Shown here: positions 8,838 through 17,405 of the stretch, piece by piece
Numbering within the stretch: position 1 is the stretch's first letter
Layout: each line of letters opens with the position of its first letter
DNA from: Phaeobacter gallaeciensis
Lineage (GTDB): Bacteria > Pseudomonadota > Alphaproteobacteria > Rhodobacterales > Rhodobacteraceae
NCBI RefSeq assembly: GCF_001678945.1
Contig: NZ_CP015124.1
Span: 3,076,001-3,140,000, forward strand
Direction: 5' to 3'
DNA length: 64,000 bases
Program-made: the position numbers and the translations under genes
The notes under the pieces: generated by a model
What the model saw: only the letters and a program-made list of their open reading frames with translations
What the model was told of the DNA's origin: nothing
The model's database searches: none

Positions 8838-9818
8838 TCAGTTACCCATGTTGCCCATATTCAGGATGCCCTGCACCGATGGTCCGACCAGAATGATCAG
8901 CAGTGGCGGCACCGTGAGGCCCATTGTGGCAAGAGTCATTTTCACTGGCAACTTGTTTGCAGCCTCTTCGGCGCGCATCACGCGTTTGTCCCGCATTTCG
9001 TCGGCATAGACCCGCAGCGCATCGGCGATCGAGGTGCCGAAGGCCTGCGACTGGATCATCACGGTGGTGAAGGACGAAACATCCTGAACCCCGCAGCGGG
9101 TGCCCATGTCGCGCAGCACCTTTTCCCGTTCCTTGCCCGCTTTCATCTCATAGGCCACCACTTCGAACTCCTCGGCCAACGCCGGGTAGGAGGCGTGCAG
9201 CTCCTTGGCGACGCGCACGATGGACTGGTCCAGCGACTGACCTGCCTCAACGCAGACCAGCATCATGTCGAGCGCATCGGGAAAGCCTTGGGTGATCTGT
9301 TTCTTGCGCTCTTCGATACGGCGGGTGACCCAGTATTTGGGCAGCATATATCCGGCACCGCCGGGGCCAATGATGCGCAGGGCCAGCTGTTGGCTGTCAA
9401 ATTCAGTGCCGGCCTTTAGCACGAAGACATAGAATAGCCCCGCGCCAAGCCCCAGAAGACCCAGGGCAAACTGGGCAAAATGGAACAGGCGCACTGAGTC
9501 CTTTGAGGCATAGCCGGCCTGACGCAGCTTCAGCTCCATCGCCGAAAGTTCCTCGGCGTTCTGTGGCTCCAGGAAAGAGGCGAATTTTTGCAGCTGTTCG
9601 TTGCGGTTGGCCTGGCGCAGGCGTTCTTTTTGCGGTTTCGCCTGCGTTTCCGGCGCCATGTTCTTTTGCAGCTTCTTCAGCGGATCCTCAGGCTGATTGA
9701 GGATCAGCGGGATCGCCAGCAGGATCATGAACAGCCCCAGAAGACCCAGCGCCAGCAGCGGACCGAAGGCACCGAACTGATCGGTCAGAAAGCCGTTGAT
9801 GTCGGAAAGAATGGACAT
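8838..9818 (-). CDS. tadC: Tad pilus inner-membrane platform protein TadC
   Basis: 326 residues, type II secretion system F family. Hydrophobic segments lie near residues 15-35, 115-150 and 290-315, flanking a cytoplasmic T2SSF domain with the typical FPDALDMMLVCVEAGQSLDQ segment and the later QSQAFGTSIADALRVYADEM. With TadB it forms the inner-membrane platform on which the CpaF ATPase acts. The gene follows tadB by ten bases and is followed at once by the TPR genes. Confidence 0.92.
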   Translation of the reverse strand: MSILSDINGFLTDQFGAFGPLLALGLLGLFMILLAIPLILNQPEDPLKKLQKNMAPETQAKPQKERLRQANRNEQLQKFASFLEPQNAEELSAMELKLRQAGYASKDSVRLFHFAQFALGLLGLGAGLFYVFVLKAGTEFDSQQLALRIIGPGGAGYMLPKYWVTRRIEERKKQITQGFPDALDMMLVCVEAGQSLDQSIVRVAKELHASYPALAEEFEVVAYEMKAGKEREKVLRDMGTRCGVQDVSSFTTVMIQSQAFGTSIADALRVYADEMRDKRVMRAEEAANKLPVKMTLATMGLTVPPLLIILVGPSVQGILNMGNMGN

Positions 9819-9828
9819 TGCGCGCTCC

Positions 9829-10797
9829 TCAGACCTCGATATTGGTCAGCATTTTCATCACGAACAGGTTCACGGTCAGCATGATCCCGACAAGGAAACA
9901 GGCAGGTATGAACCACGGGTGATCCAGAACATTGTCGTAATAGTTCGGATCCTTTAGAAGGATGCCCCCCAGCGCCAGCAGTGGAAAGGCAGAGAGGAAC
10001 TTGCCCGACCACTGCGCTTCGGCGGTGATCGCCTTCACCTTGCGGAACAGGCGGAAGCGGGCGCGGATCACTTTGGCCAGCCCGGCCAGAACCTCGGCCA
10101 GGTTGCCGCCCGATTGCTGTTGAATGGTGACGGCGACTGCCAAGAAACGCATGTCTTGCATGTCCAGCCGTTCGGCCATTTCTTTCAGCGATTCACCCAC
10201 GTCGCGGCCATAGGCGGCTTCATCGGCAATCATGCCGAACTCTGAGGCAAGCGGGTCTTCGATTTCGTTCGAGACGATCTGAATGGCCGAGGTGAAAGGA
10301 TGGCCGACCCGCAGCGAACGCACCATCAGTTCGACCGCGTCCGGCAGCTGTTCCTCGATCATCGCCATACGTTTGGTGGCCTTCTTGTTGACCCAGAAGA
10401 AGACGCCGCCGACGCCGATCACGATGGAGCCCAAAATGCGCACGGGGAACGGTGCAGCGGTGCCCACGCTGAGCCCGATAAAGGCGATGATCGCAACCCC
10501 GCCCATGATCATGATCAACTGCTTGGGGGTAAAGGCGATCGCTGCCTTTTGAGCCCGTTCCGCCAGCAAAGAATAAAGTGGGATGGTTTGAGATTTGCCG
10601 TGCTGTTTCAGCTCTTTACGCAGCTGTTCCAGAACCTGTTCGCGGGTATTGCCCTTCTCCATCATTTCCAGACGACGGCTGACCCGGCTGTTGAGCCGGA
10701 TGGACTTGCCAAAGACGACCAGATAGATGCCTTCGACCAGCACGATGACGCCGACGAAAATCAGTCCGTAGATCAGCGGTTCGATAGGGATTTGCAT
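9829..10797 (-). CDS. tadB: Tad pilus inner-membrane platform protein TadB
   Basis: 322 residues, type II secretion F family, with an N-terminal membrane segment, a pair of central segments and a C-terminal one. The T2SSF domain carries LPDAVELMVRSLRVGHPFTS and IQQQSGGNLAEVLAGLAKVI, typical of TadB. Its ATG overlaps the cpaF stop codon by one base (TGATG), showing translational coupling with the ATPase gene. It should form the inner-membrane assembly platform together with TadC. Confidence 0.93.
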   Translation of the reverse strand: MQIPIEPLIYGLIFVGVIVLVEGIYLVVFGKSIRLNSRVSRRLEMMEKGNTREQVLEQLRKELKQHGKSQTIPLYSLLAERAQKAAIAFTPKQLIMIMGGVAIIAFIGLSVGTAAPFPVRILGSIVIGVGGVFFWVNKKATKRMAMIEEQLPDAVELMVRSLRVGHPFTSAIQIVSNEIEDPLASEFGMIADEAAYGRDVGESLKEMAERLDMQDMRFLAVAVTIQQQSGGNLAEVLAGLAKVIRARFRLFRKVKAITAEAQWSGKFLSAFPLLALGGILLKDPNYYDNVLDHPWFIPACFLVGIMLTVNLFVMKMLTNIEV

Positions 10798-12257
10798 CAG
10801 ATCACCTCCATCCGCGTGGGCTCATAGATCGACGGCGGCAGGTCATAGCCCCATAGGCGGAAGCGTTCGGAATAGTGGCTGCGTACGCCGGTGCCGGTGA
10901 AATGGCCGATGATCTTGTTTTCCGGGGTCAGCCCGACGCGTTGAAAGCGGAAGATCTCCTGCATTGAAATCACATCGCCTTCCATGCCGGTGATTTCGGT
11001 GATCGAGGTCATTCGGCGCGAACCATCCTGCAGGCGTGAGGCCTGAACGATCACGTTCACCGCGCTGGCGATCTGGCTGCGCACCGCCTTGATCGGCATT
11101 TCAATCCCGGCCATGGCGATCATGTTCTCAAGGCGCGAAATCCCGTCGCGGGCCGAGTTGGCGTGGATCGTGGTCATCGATCCGTCGTGGCCGGTGTTCA
11201 TCGCCTGCAGCATGTCGATGACCTCTTCACCGCGCGTTTCGCCGACGATAATCCGATCTGGGCGCATCCGGAGGGCGTTTTTCAAACAGTCGCGCGGGGA
11301 AACTTCGCCTTTGCCTTCGACGTTTGGCGGGCGGCTCTCCATGCGGCCCACGTGGGTCTGCTGCAGCTGGAGTTCGGCGGTATCCTCAATGGTGAGGATG
11401 CGTTCCGAATCGTCGATAAAGCTGGACAGCGCGTTGAGCGTGGTGGTCTTGCCCGAACCGGTACCGCCCGAGACGATCACATTCAGCCGGGTCGACACGG
11501 CAGCTTGAAGATAGGCGGCCATCTCTTCGGTGAAGGCGCCGAAGTTCACCAGATCGTCGATGCCGAGCTTGTCTTTTTTGAATTTCCGGATCGAAACCAG
11601 CGATCCGTCAACCGCAACTGGCGGGACCATGGCATTGAAACGGGAGCCATCGGCAAGGCGGGCGTCCACATAAGGGTTGGATTCATCGACCCGCCGACCC
11701 ACAGCAGAGACGATCTTGTCGATGATCCGCATCAGGTGCTTTTCATCTTTGAAGGTCACATCCGACAGTTGCAGCTTGCCGTCGCGCTCAACAAAGATCT
11801 GCTGCGGCCCGTTGACCAGAATATCACTGACGGTTTCGTCCTGAAGCAGGGTTTCCAGCGGCCCCAGACCGGTGACCTCGTCATACAGCTCCTTGTTGAG
11901 CGTCATGCGGTCTTCGCGGTTGAGGGCGATACCCTTTTCTTCAAGGATTTCGCCGGCGATCTGCGAGATTTCGGTACGCAATTCCTTTTCGCTGGCTTTT
12001 TCAAGGGCTGCGAGGTTCAGGTTTTCCAGAAGTTCACGGTGCAGCTGCACCTTGATTTCGCCCAGCCGTTCTTTGCGCTTGCGGTCCCTGTCCGCCTGCG
12101 GCGCTTCGGCCTTGGCGCGCGTCATGGGCCGACGTAGAGAGGCGGCCGCTTTGGGCGCAGCTTCGGCGGCCGTTGGGGCAGCTGCGACAGGCGCAGCAGA
12201 TGCCTGAACCGGTGCCGGACGTTTCTTGGCGGCTGGTTTTTTGTATTTCGAAAACAA
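10797..12257 (-). CDS. cpaF: Tad pilus assembly/retraction ATPase CpaF (TadA)
   Basis: 486-residue secretion ATPase of the GspE/VirB11 superfamily that powers Flp pilus extension and retraction. After an Ala/Pro/Lys-rich tail (residues 1-60) come the N-terminal domain, Walker [17 protein letters not shown] near residue 265, the Asp box [13 protein letters not shown], Walker B-like [14 protein letters not shown] and the His box [14 protein letters not shown]. The start is TTG at 12257, preceded by GGGGGA at good spacing; no better ATG exists nearby. It ends overlapping tadB. Confidence 0.95.
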   Translation of the reverse strand: MFSKYKKPAAKKRPAPVQASAAPVAAAPTAAEAAPKAAASLRRPMTRAKAEAPQADRDRKRKERLGEIKVQLHRELLENLNLAALEKASEKELRTEISQIAGEILEEKGIALNREDRMTLNKELYDEVTGLGPLETLLQDETVSDILVNGPQQIFVERDGKLQLSDVTFKDEKHLMRIIDKIVSAVGRRVDESNPYVDARLADGSRFNAMVPPVAVDGSLVSIRKFKKDKLGIDDLVNFGAFTEEMAAYLQAAVSTRLNVIVSGGTGSGKTTTLNALSSFIDDSERILTIEDTAELQLQQTHVGRMESRPPNVEGKGEVSPRDCLKNALRMRPDRIIVGETRGEEVIDMLQAMNTGHDGSMTTIHANSARDGISRLENMIAMAGIEMPIKAVRSQIASAVNVIVQASRLQDGSRRMTSITEITGMEGDVISMQEIFRFQRVGLTPENKIIGHFTGTGVRSHYSERFRLWGYDLPPSIYEPTRMEVI

Positions 12258-12283
12258 CTTCTATCCCCCGGTTTTGCCGCAGC

Positions 12284-13522
12284 CTAAGCGGCTGCGTCGG
12301 CTTCCGCCTGGCCCAGCTCGTGCAGGGATTGCGCGAGCTTCGCGATTTCCTTACGCAGTGGATTCTTTGGATTGGACAGCGCCAGCGGCAGACCGTGGTC
12401 GCAGCTTTGCAGTACAGGTTTGCCGCCGTCCGGTAGCAAGAGTTCAATCGAGATCCCGAGACTGTCTGCCATGCGTTTGACGCGGCTCTTGCCACTCAGA
12501 TCGGTGAATTTCGGCGCCCGGTTCAGTGCAAAGCGCAGCTTGTCAAACGGCAAGCCTTCAGATTGCAGCGCCCGCTTCAGCCGCAGGGTGTTCTGGGCCG
12601 AGCGCATATCAAGCTCGATCATCGCGAAATAGACATGCGCCATGTGCAGGATGGTTTCGGACCATTGCACCAGCGTATGTGGCAGATCGACCACCACGAA
12701 ATCAAAATGGCTGCGCGCCATTTCGATCACCCGTTCCACGTCCTCAGGGGTGATGATTTCCAGCGGGATCATGTCCGATGGGGCGGTCAGCACCTGAAGT
12801 TTATCCTGGAAGGGCAGCAGGGCCTGTCCAAACACCTCTTCGTCCAGGCTTTCGGTTTCGCTCAGCATTTCCATCACGACTTCGCGGCGGGGCAGGTCAA
12901 GATAGGTGGAAACCGAACCGTATTGCATGTCGAAATCCAACAGGCAGACGCGTGGTTCCTTGCTCTTGCTGAGCTCGGCCAGCTCCCAGGCGAGGTTCAC
13001 CGCCAGCGTGGTCGATCCGGTGCCACCGGCCAGGCCGTGGCAGGCGATCAAGGCCCCTTCGCGTCGACTGCCGCTTTTCAGCTGGTGCGGATTGGTGTCG
13101 GGTTCCGGCGGCTTGTCCTCGGCGCTGAGCCGGTCGATGGCCGCCTGCAATTCCTGTTCCGGCAAGGGGTAGGGGATGAATTCATCGGCGCCCTGGCGCA
13201 GCAGCGAATGCAGCGCTGCCGGGGTCACGTCTTCGGCGATGAGGATGACCTTGATCTCCTTGGCATGAGCCTGTGCAATGATTTCCCCCATCAGGGTCAG
13301 ATCATCCTCGTCCTGGGCATCCATCGCCATGGCAACGAATTGCAGGGTTTCTGCCTCGGGCTGGGCGAAGAACGCCAGCGCCTCGGAAAACCCGAGATCG
13401 CCCCAGGCTTCACCCAGAGCTGCCTCCATGTCTTCGATCAAGAGGTCGAAATTCTGAACATCGCGACTGATCGTACAGGCAACAATTGCAGGTGTATCAG
13501 TTTGCGGCAGTCCGCTGCTCAT
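12284..13522 (-). CDS. cpaE: Tad pilus localisation ATPase CpaE/TadZ
   Basis: 412 residues with an N-terminal receiver-like domain (about 20-130) and a ParA/MinD-type ATPase domain. The deviant Walker A region reads CHGLAGGTGSTTLAVNLA, with Thr where the second lysine usually lies, as in many CpaE proteins, and CLLDFDMQYGSVSTYLDL follows. CpaE/TadZ proteins place the pilus machine at the pole. I took the ATG at 13522 because GAGGA stands nine bases upstream; in-frame starts up to 13543 lack a ribosome site. The gene is 26 bases upstream of cpaF. Confidence 0.9.
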   Translation of the reverse strand: MSSGLPQTDTPAIVACTISRDVQNFDLLIEDMEAALGEAWGDLGFSEALAFFAQPEAETLQFVAMAMDAQDEDDLTLMGEIIAQAHAKEIKVILIAEDVTPAALHSLLRQGADEFIPYPLPEQELQAAIDRLSAEDKPPEPDTNPHQLKSGSRREGALIACHGLAGGTGSTTLAVNLAWELAELSKSKEPRVCLLDFDMQYGSVSTYLDLPRREVVMEMLSETESLDEEVFGQALLPFQDKLQVLTAPSDMIPLEIITPEDVERVIEMARSHFDFVVVDLPHTLVQWSETILHMAHVYFAMIELDMRSAQNTLRLKRALQSEGLPFDKLRFALNRAPKFTDLSGKSRVKRMADSLGISIELLLPDGGKPVLQSCDHGLPLALSNPKNPLRKEIAKLAQSLHELGQAEADAAA

Positions 13523-13610
13523 CGCCAACATCCTCATAGTCAAAAGAAGCCGGGCCCCGGAGCGGGGCGCACCTCACCTCTTGTAGAGAATGTCCGTTAA
13601 GATCTTGACC

Positions 13611-13637
13611 ACAATTGGACGAAAAAGCCCCAATTGT
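13611..13637. repeat. Inverted repeat in the cpaE-ompA gap
   Basis: ACAATTGG (13611-13618) and CCAATTGT (13630-13637) form a perfect 8-base inverted repeat with a 12-base A-rich centre. It lies in the 147-base gap upstream of cpaE, where a promoter for the cpaE-cpaF-tadBC part of the locus could sit. On the transcribed strand the arms could form a hairpin; alternatively it is an operator. No assigned regulator. Confidence 0.45.
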
Positions 13638-13669
13638 AGGGAAAAGTTAAGGGGTTTTGAGTCGGAATT

Positions 13670-14308
13670 TTATTCCAGATTGCTTTGCAGCGATTGCTCA
13701 GCCGTCAGCGTCGAGGCGGGAACGGCACTGGCCACATACTCGCGGTAGATGATCTGCGCATACTTGCCATCTAGCACCGTGGGATGGCGTTTCAGGAAGC
13801 CGCTGACCTCGGTCACGGTGCGGCGGTTGCGCCGTTCACGGTCCTGCGTGACGATGAGCGGCTGGGTCTCGCCATAGGATACCATTGCCTCCAGCCGGGC
13901 CCGGCTAATCCCGCGTGAAACCAGGTAGTTAACGGCGGCCTGTGCGCGGCGCCGACCAAGGCGTATGTTATAGCTGCTGCTGCCGACGGCATCGGTATGG
14001 CCGTAAACGCGGAAGCGGACCTCGGGGAACTGTTTGATCCAGTGTGCCTGCTGGTCCAGCGTCGCGCGGGCGGCACTGTCAAGCTGGGCGCTGTCGAATT
14101 CGAAGTTGATGGTGGTCGGAACTTCCTCGGCGAACCGGCCCGCGAGCTGGATTGCGAAATCGCGCTCGCCGCTCATCACGGCAGTATTATTGGCATTGGA
14201 TTGGCCAAACAGGTCACCTGACAGCGGTTTGCCCGCTTCCCGCGTTGCGCAGGCGGAAGTGGCAAGAAGCAGTGCCAGAACAGCGGATTTCTTGATCATC
14301 GGCCCCAT
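13670..14308 (-). CDS. OmpA-like peptidoglycan-associated lipoprotein of the tad locus
   Basis: 212 residues. A lipoprotein signal peptide ends LLLATSAC, then an OmpA-C domain covers about residues 60-170: NFEFDSAQLDSAARATL, then VRFRVYGHTDAVGSSSYNI, then LGRRRAQAAVNYLVSRGI, which are the peptidoglycan-binding motifs. It probably ties the outer-membrane pilus pore to the cell wall, occupying the place of RcpB or a Pal-like protein in other tad loci. Start at 14308 (AGGA just upstream); ATG at 14299 is an alternative. It follows the secretin gene by 11 bases. Confidence 0.88.
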   Translation of the reverse strand: MGPMIKKSAVLALLLATSACATREAGKPLSGDLFGQSNANNTAVMSGERDFAIQLAGRFAEEVPTTINFEFDSAQLDSAARATLDQQAHWIKQFPEVRFRVYGHTDAVGSSSYNIRLGRRRAQAAVNYLVSRGISRARLEAMVSYGETQPLIVTQDRERRNRRTVTEVSGFLKRHPTVLDGKYAQIIYREYVASAVPASTLTAEQSLQSNLE

Positions 14309-14319
14309 CTTTCCTGTGG

Positions 14320-15726
14320 TCAGTCCATTACATAGCCATAAGAGCCGTTGAAGTCCTGTTTCGCCACTTCACTGGCGGGGCCGGAGCTGCTGCGTGCGGT
14401 GCGGCCGAACAGGAACAGGTCCGCTTCGCTCGGCGGCTTGATGCGGTCGGTCGGAAGCGTCAGGGCCTCGCCACGGGTCGGGGTGACCAGATGGGCGCTG
14501 ACGATGATGACCAGTTCGGTCTGGGCGCGTTGGTAATCGGCGCTGCGAAACAGGGCGCCCAGCACCGGTACATCCCCAAGCCAGGGCAATTGTGACGAGT
14601 TATCAAGGAATTCGTCCTTGATCAGTCCGGCAATGGCAAAGCTTTCGCCATCACGCATCTCAACTGTGGTCGAGGTTTCGCGGCGTGAAAATGCGTTGAT
14701 CGATAGCCCGTTCAGCTCCAGCGAATTGGTCGGGTCGATGGCCGAGACGGCGGCCTTCAGTTCCAGGTTCACGATGTCCTCATCCACCACGCGGGGAATG
14801 AAGTTCAACTCGATCCCGAAGGGTTTGAATTCGACGGTGATCAGCCCATCTTGCTGGGCCACCGGAACCGGATATTCACCGCCGGCCAGGAATTTTGCCT
14901 CTTGTCCGGACAGGGCGGAAAGGTTGGGTTCGGCCAGCGTGCGCACGACACCCTTCTGTTCAAGTGCCTCCAACAGCAGTCCGACCTGAACCGATCCGGC
15001 GTTAAAGCCAAAGAGGACCGCGCCGGTGTTGCTATTGGCGACGGGGATATTTCCGGACAGCGAATTGGTCAGGCCGGTCTGGTTGTTGAGCGTGTTGGTG
15101 CCGCCATTAACGCCAAAGCTGCTGCCGCCGTTGATCCCCAGCGAAGAGCTGAGCGATTTGGAGACGGAACGCTGCATTTCAGCAAAACGGACCTTGAGCA
15201 TGACCTGCTGCACACCGCCGACGGACATCAGGTTGCTGACGCGGTCGGGGGCATAGCGTTCTGCCAGATCCAGCGCCCGCTGCAGTCGGGCCGAGCTGGA
15301 GGCGGTGCCGGAGAGCACAATACCGTCATTGGCTGTACGCACTTCGATCTTCTCGCCGGGCAGGATCTGGCGCAGGCGTTCCTTGAACTCGGTCACATCG
15401 GCGGCGACGCGCACATCCACATTGGTGATCAGCCGCCCCGAGGCATCCAGCAGCGTCAGAGTGGTCAGGCCGGGCGATTTGCCAAGCACATAGATCGTGC
15501 GGTCGGAAAGAGAAGAGATGTCGGCGATGCTGGGATTGGCGATGCTCAGTTCGGCAAAGGGTTCGTCGCTTTCGACCACGACGGCGCGGTTCATAGGCAC
15601 ATTCAGCGATGCCGAAGTCCCTTTCTTCACCACGCGCAATCCATTGGCCAAAGCCCCGTCCGGGACGGCCATACACACCAACGATAGCCCGGTCAGGGCT
15701 GCCGCTACAAACCTACGAAATGCCAT
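14320..15726 (-). CDS. cpaC: Tad pilus outer-membrane secretin CpaC (RcpA)
   Basis: 468 residues: signal peptide (cleavage likely after ALA near residue 28), an N-terminal pilus/BON-like domain (GRLITNVDVRV region and following), and a C-terminal secretin domain with VRTLAEPNLSALSGQEAKFL, AGGEYPVPVAQQDG and the final DVPVLGALFRSADYQ motif. It forms the ring through which the Flp pilus leaves. ATG at 15726 has AGG upstream and gives a clean signal peptide; a GTG at 15747 is the only longer choice. Its upstream gap contains the strong terminator at 15870-15909. Confidence 0.93.
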   Translation of the reverse strand: MAFRRFVAAALTGLSLVCMAVPDGALANGLRVVKKGTSASLNVPMNRAVVVESDEPFAELSIANPSIADISSLSDRTIYVLGKSPGLTTLTLLDASGRLITNVDVRVAADVTEFKERLRQILPGEKIEVRTANDGIVLSGTASSSARLQRALDLAERYAPDRVSNLMSVGGVQQVMLKVRFAEMQRSVSKSLSSSLGINGGSSFGVNGGTNTLNNQTGLTNSLSGNIPVANSNTGAVLFGFNAGSVQVGLLLEALEQKGVVRTLAEPNLSALSGQEAKFLAGGEYPVPVAQQDGLITVEFKPFGIELNFIPRVVDEDIVNLELKAAVSAIDPTNSLELNGLSINAFSRRETSTTVEMRDGESFAIAGLIKDEFLDNSSQLPWLGDVPVLGALFRSADYQRAQTELVIIVSAHLVTPTRGEALTLPTDRIKPPSEADLFLFGRTARSSSGPASEVAKQDFNGSYGYVMD

Positions 15727-15869
15727 GTGACCTGCCTTTCCGATCACGCCTCAACTCCGGGTCTTTTTGCCCGATATTTCAGGTCACTGTGCGGCAGTTC
15801 CCGATTTATTGCAAGAATCAAAGGATAACGGGCTGTTGTGGCGGCGCGGCTGTGTGGGGTCGGGGCAAC

Positions 15870-15909
15870 AAAAAAGCGCGCCAGAGACCCATTCTGGGCA
15901 ACTGGCGCG
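15870..15909 (-). terminator. Intrinsic terminator between cpaB and cpaC
   Basis: On the minus strand an 8-base stem CGCGCCAG/CTGGCGCG (15902-15909 with 15877-15884) encloses a second small hairpin, CCCAGAATGGG, and is followed by TTTTTT. This is a full Rho-independent terminator placed after cpaB and before cpaC, so transcription of the pilin-cpaB segment is probably reduced before the secretin genes. Confidence 0.85.
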
Positions 15910-15964
15910 TGGTCCAAGGTTTTGGGACTATTTCATTTTTCGGCATGTGGCGCCTGTTTTTGCT

Positions 15965-16825
15965 TCAGTCGGAGCAGGGGATCGGGATCTCGACCACCTC
16001 GGCTCCGCGGCGGGTGCGGATGGTGCAAACCCGCTCTTCCTTGGCGATAACCGGTGCTTCCACCGCGCTGAGCCCCAGCAGTTTGCGCTGGTCCACTTCG
16101 ACAAGCGCAGCCACGGTATCGTCCTGCGCGCCAACAAGGGCGAGGGACAGTTTGCCGGTGCTTTGGGCCTGGGCGAGGGCAGCGACCTGCTCGGGGCGGG
16201 CGGCCACGGTGACGGTGCGGGCGATCACCGCGCCGCTGATGTCTCCGCCTGCGCTCTGATCGACGGCGATCAACTCGACGTTGGTTTCGATCAGCCGGGT
16301 GACTTCCCCTTGGACATTGGAATTGGTGCCCCGCACGGTGCCGGTCCAGTAGACATCGACGCGGTCACTGGGGCGCAGGAAGCCGGACACACCGGATGCC
16401 ACATCAACCTTGATGGCAAAGGCACGCATGCCGCGAGCCAGGCGCGAGGTAATACCTGCATCTTCGCCCGGTGCGGTGACCTTGACCGCAAGCAGCGGTT
16501 CGCCTTTTTCCATGGTGCGCAGCACGACGCGCGGCTCATCGGCGCGTTCGGGCGGGAACAGCGCCTCAAGGCTGGTAAATGCACCTTCCGGAACGGCATT
16601 TTCCGGCCAGCGTACCTTGCGGACGGCATCCTCGGACAGCCGTTCGCCATATTTCAGCGCCTTGTCTGCAACGTATACATCTGTGACCGGGACGACTTCG
16701 GCCCGGTTTGCCCGCTCGCGGGCCAGTTCGTTCTGATAGGCCGAGATGTAGTTCTTCGCCATCATAACGGCGCCACCGGCCAGGGCGACACCGACAATCA
16801 GCACGAGTCCGAAAACCGCACGCAT
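15965..16825 (-). CDS. cpaB: Flp pilus assembly protein CpaB (RcpC)
   Basis: 286 residues. An N-terminal membrane anchor or signal segment is followed by a SAF/CpaB domain: VYVADKALKYGERLSEDAV and later GMRAFAIKVDVASGVSGFLR with PSDRVDVYW, typical for RcpC/CpaB. It is periplasmic and is thought to work with the secretin. I chose the ATG at 16825 because AGAGG stands seven bases upstream; the ATG at 16840 lacks one. It follows the second pilin gene by about 110 bases and is followed by a strong terminator. Confidence 0.9.
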   Translation of the reverse strand: MRAVFGLVLIVGVALAGGAVMMAKNYISAYQNELARERANRAEVVPVTDVYVADKALKYGERLSEDAVRKVRWPENAVPEGAFTSLEALFPPERADEPRVVLRTMEKGEPLLAVKVTAPGEDAGITSRLARGMRAFAIKVDVASGVSGFLRPSDRVDVYWTGTVRGTNSNVQGEVTRLIETNVELIAVDQSAGGDISGAVIARTVTVAARPEQVAALAQAQSTGKLSLALVGAQDDTVAALVEVDQRKLLGLSAVEAPVIAKEERVCTIRTRRGAEVVEIPIPCSD

Positions 16826-16935
16826 TGTGGTACCTCTCATTCACGTTAACCGGTTCCGCGGCATGCGACACCGGTGCATGGATCGATCAGGACGCTGCCG
16901 TCCTGTCATGCAAACAGTCTGTTGTGTGGCTGGCT

Positions 16936-17112
16936 TCAGCCGAACGACCAGTTAGACATGTAAGCGAGCATCGCATTGGCCAGCCCCATCGCCCCATCCT
17001 GCATGGCAGAAGAGATCAATACGGCAAGCCCCACGATAGCAGCGGCCAGAACGACCCAGTCAACAGTCACTGCGCCCTCATCCCTGGCTAGGAAAGACCA
17101 GATCTTTTTCAT
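16936..17112 (-). CDS. flp2: Flp-family type IVb pilin (second copy)
   Basis: 58-residue protein, MKKIWSFLARDEGAVTVDW at the start, then one hydrophobic helix (VVLAAAIVGLAVLISS) and a short tail ending NWSFG. The prepilin peptidase site is after Gly13. The usual Glu-Tyr at +5/+6 is Asp-Trp here, as in the neighbouring pilin. Start ATG at 17112 has AAGG ten bases upstream. It is too short for ordinary gene calling but is clear from comparison with the pilin at 17211. It lies after a terminator, so it is probably made in smaller amount than the first pilin. Confidence 0.88.
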   Translation of the reverse strand: MKKIWSFLARDEGAVTVDWVVLAAAIVGLAVLISSAMQDGAMGLANAMLAYMSNWSFG

Positions 17113-17149
17113 GTCGGGCTACCTTTTAAAACGGGAATTCCGGGAAAGG

Positions 17150-17185
17150 AAAAGGGCCACGCCTTTGACGTGAAAGACGCGGCCC
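17150..17185 (-). terminator. Intrinsic terminator/attenuator after the first pilin gene
   Basis: On the minus strand GGGCCGCGTCTTT and AAAGGCGTGGCCC pair over 13 positions (two G-U) around a 6-base loop, then TTTTCC follows. It stands 25 bases after the stop of the first pilin gene and before the second. It would let the major pilin be transcribed in excess, with partial read-through into the rest of the tad genes. Confidence 0.85.
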
Positions 17186-17210
17186 CGATAGTCTTGCCTA
17201 GGTGAGGCTA

Positions 17211-17405
17211 TTAGCCGCCGGTCGAGTCGGTCGGGGTCTTGCCTGCGATGTAGGAGCCGGTCGAGGTGGTCAGGTTGCCTGCGCCGGTTTCGATTGCGGT
17301 GTAGACAGCGCCTGCCAGGGCGGCAACGGCTGCGGTCAGAACAACCCAGTCAACGGTCACGGCGCCAGAGTCGTCTTTACGGAAGTTTTTGATGAACTTG
17401 ATCAT
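17211..17405 (-). CDS. flp1: Flp-family type IVb pilin (major, first gene of the tad locus)
   Basis: 64 residues. A basic leader MIKFIKNFRKDDSG precedes the processing site; the mature form begins AVTVDWVVLTAAVAALAGAV, with Asp-Trp in place of the usual Glu-Tyr, and ends in a Thr/Gly/Ser-rich tail. GGAGGG stands eight bases before the ATG at 17405, a very strong ribosome site. Position (first gene), ribosome site and the terminator right after it all fit the major structural pilin. Flp pili mediate surface attachment and biofilm formation. Confidence 0.92.
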   Translation of the reverse strand: MIKFIKNFRKDDSGAVTVDWVVLTAAVAALAGAVYTAIETGAGNLTTSTGSYIAGKTPTDSTGG

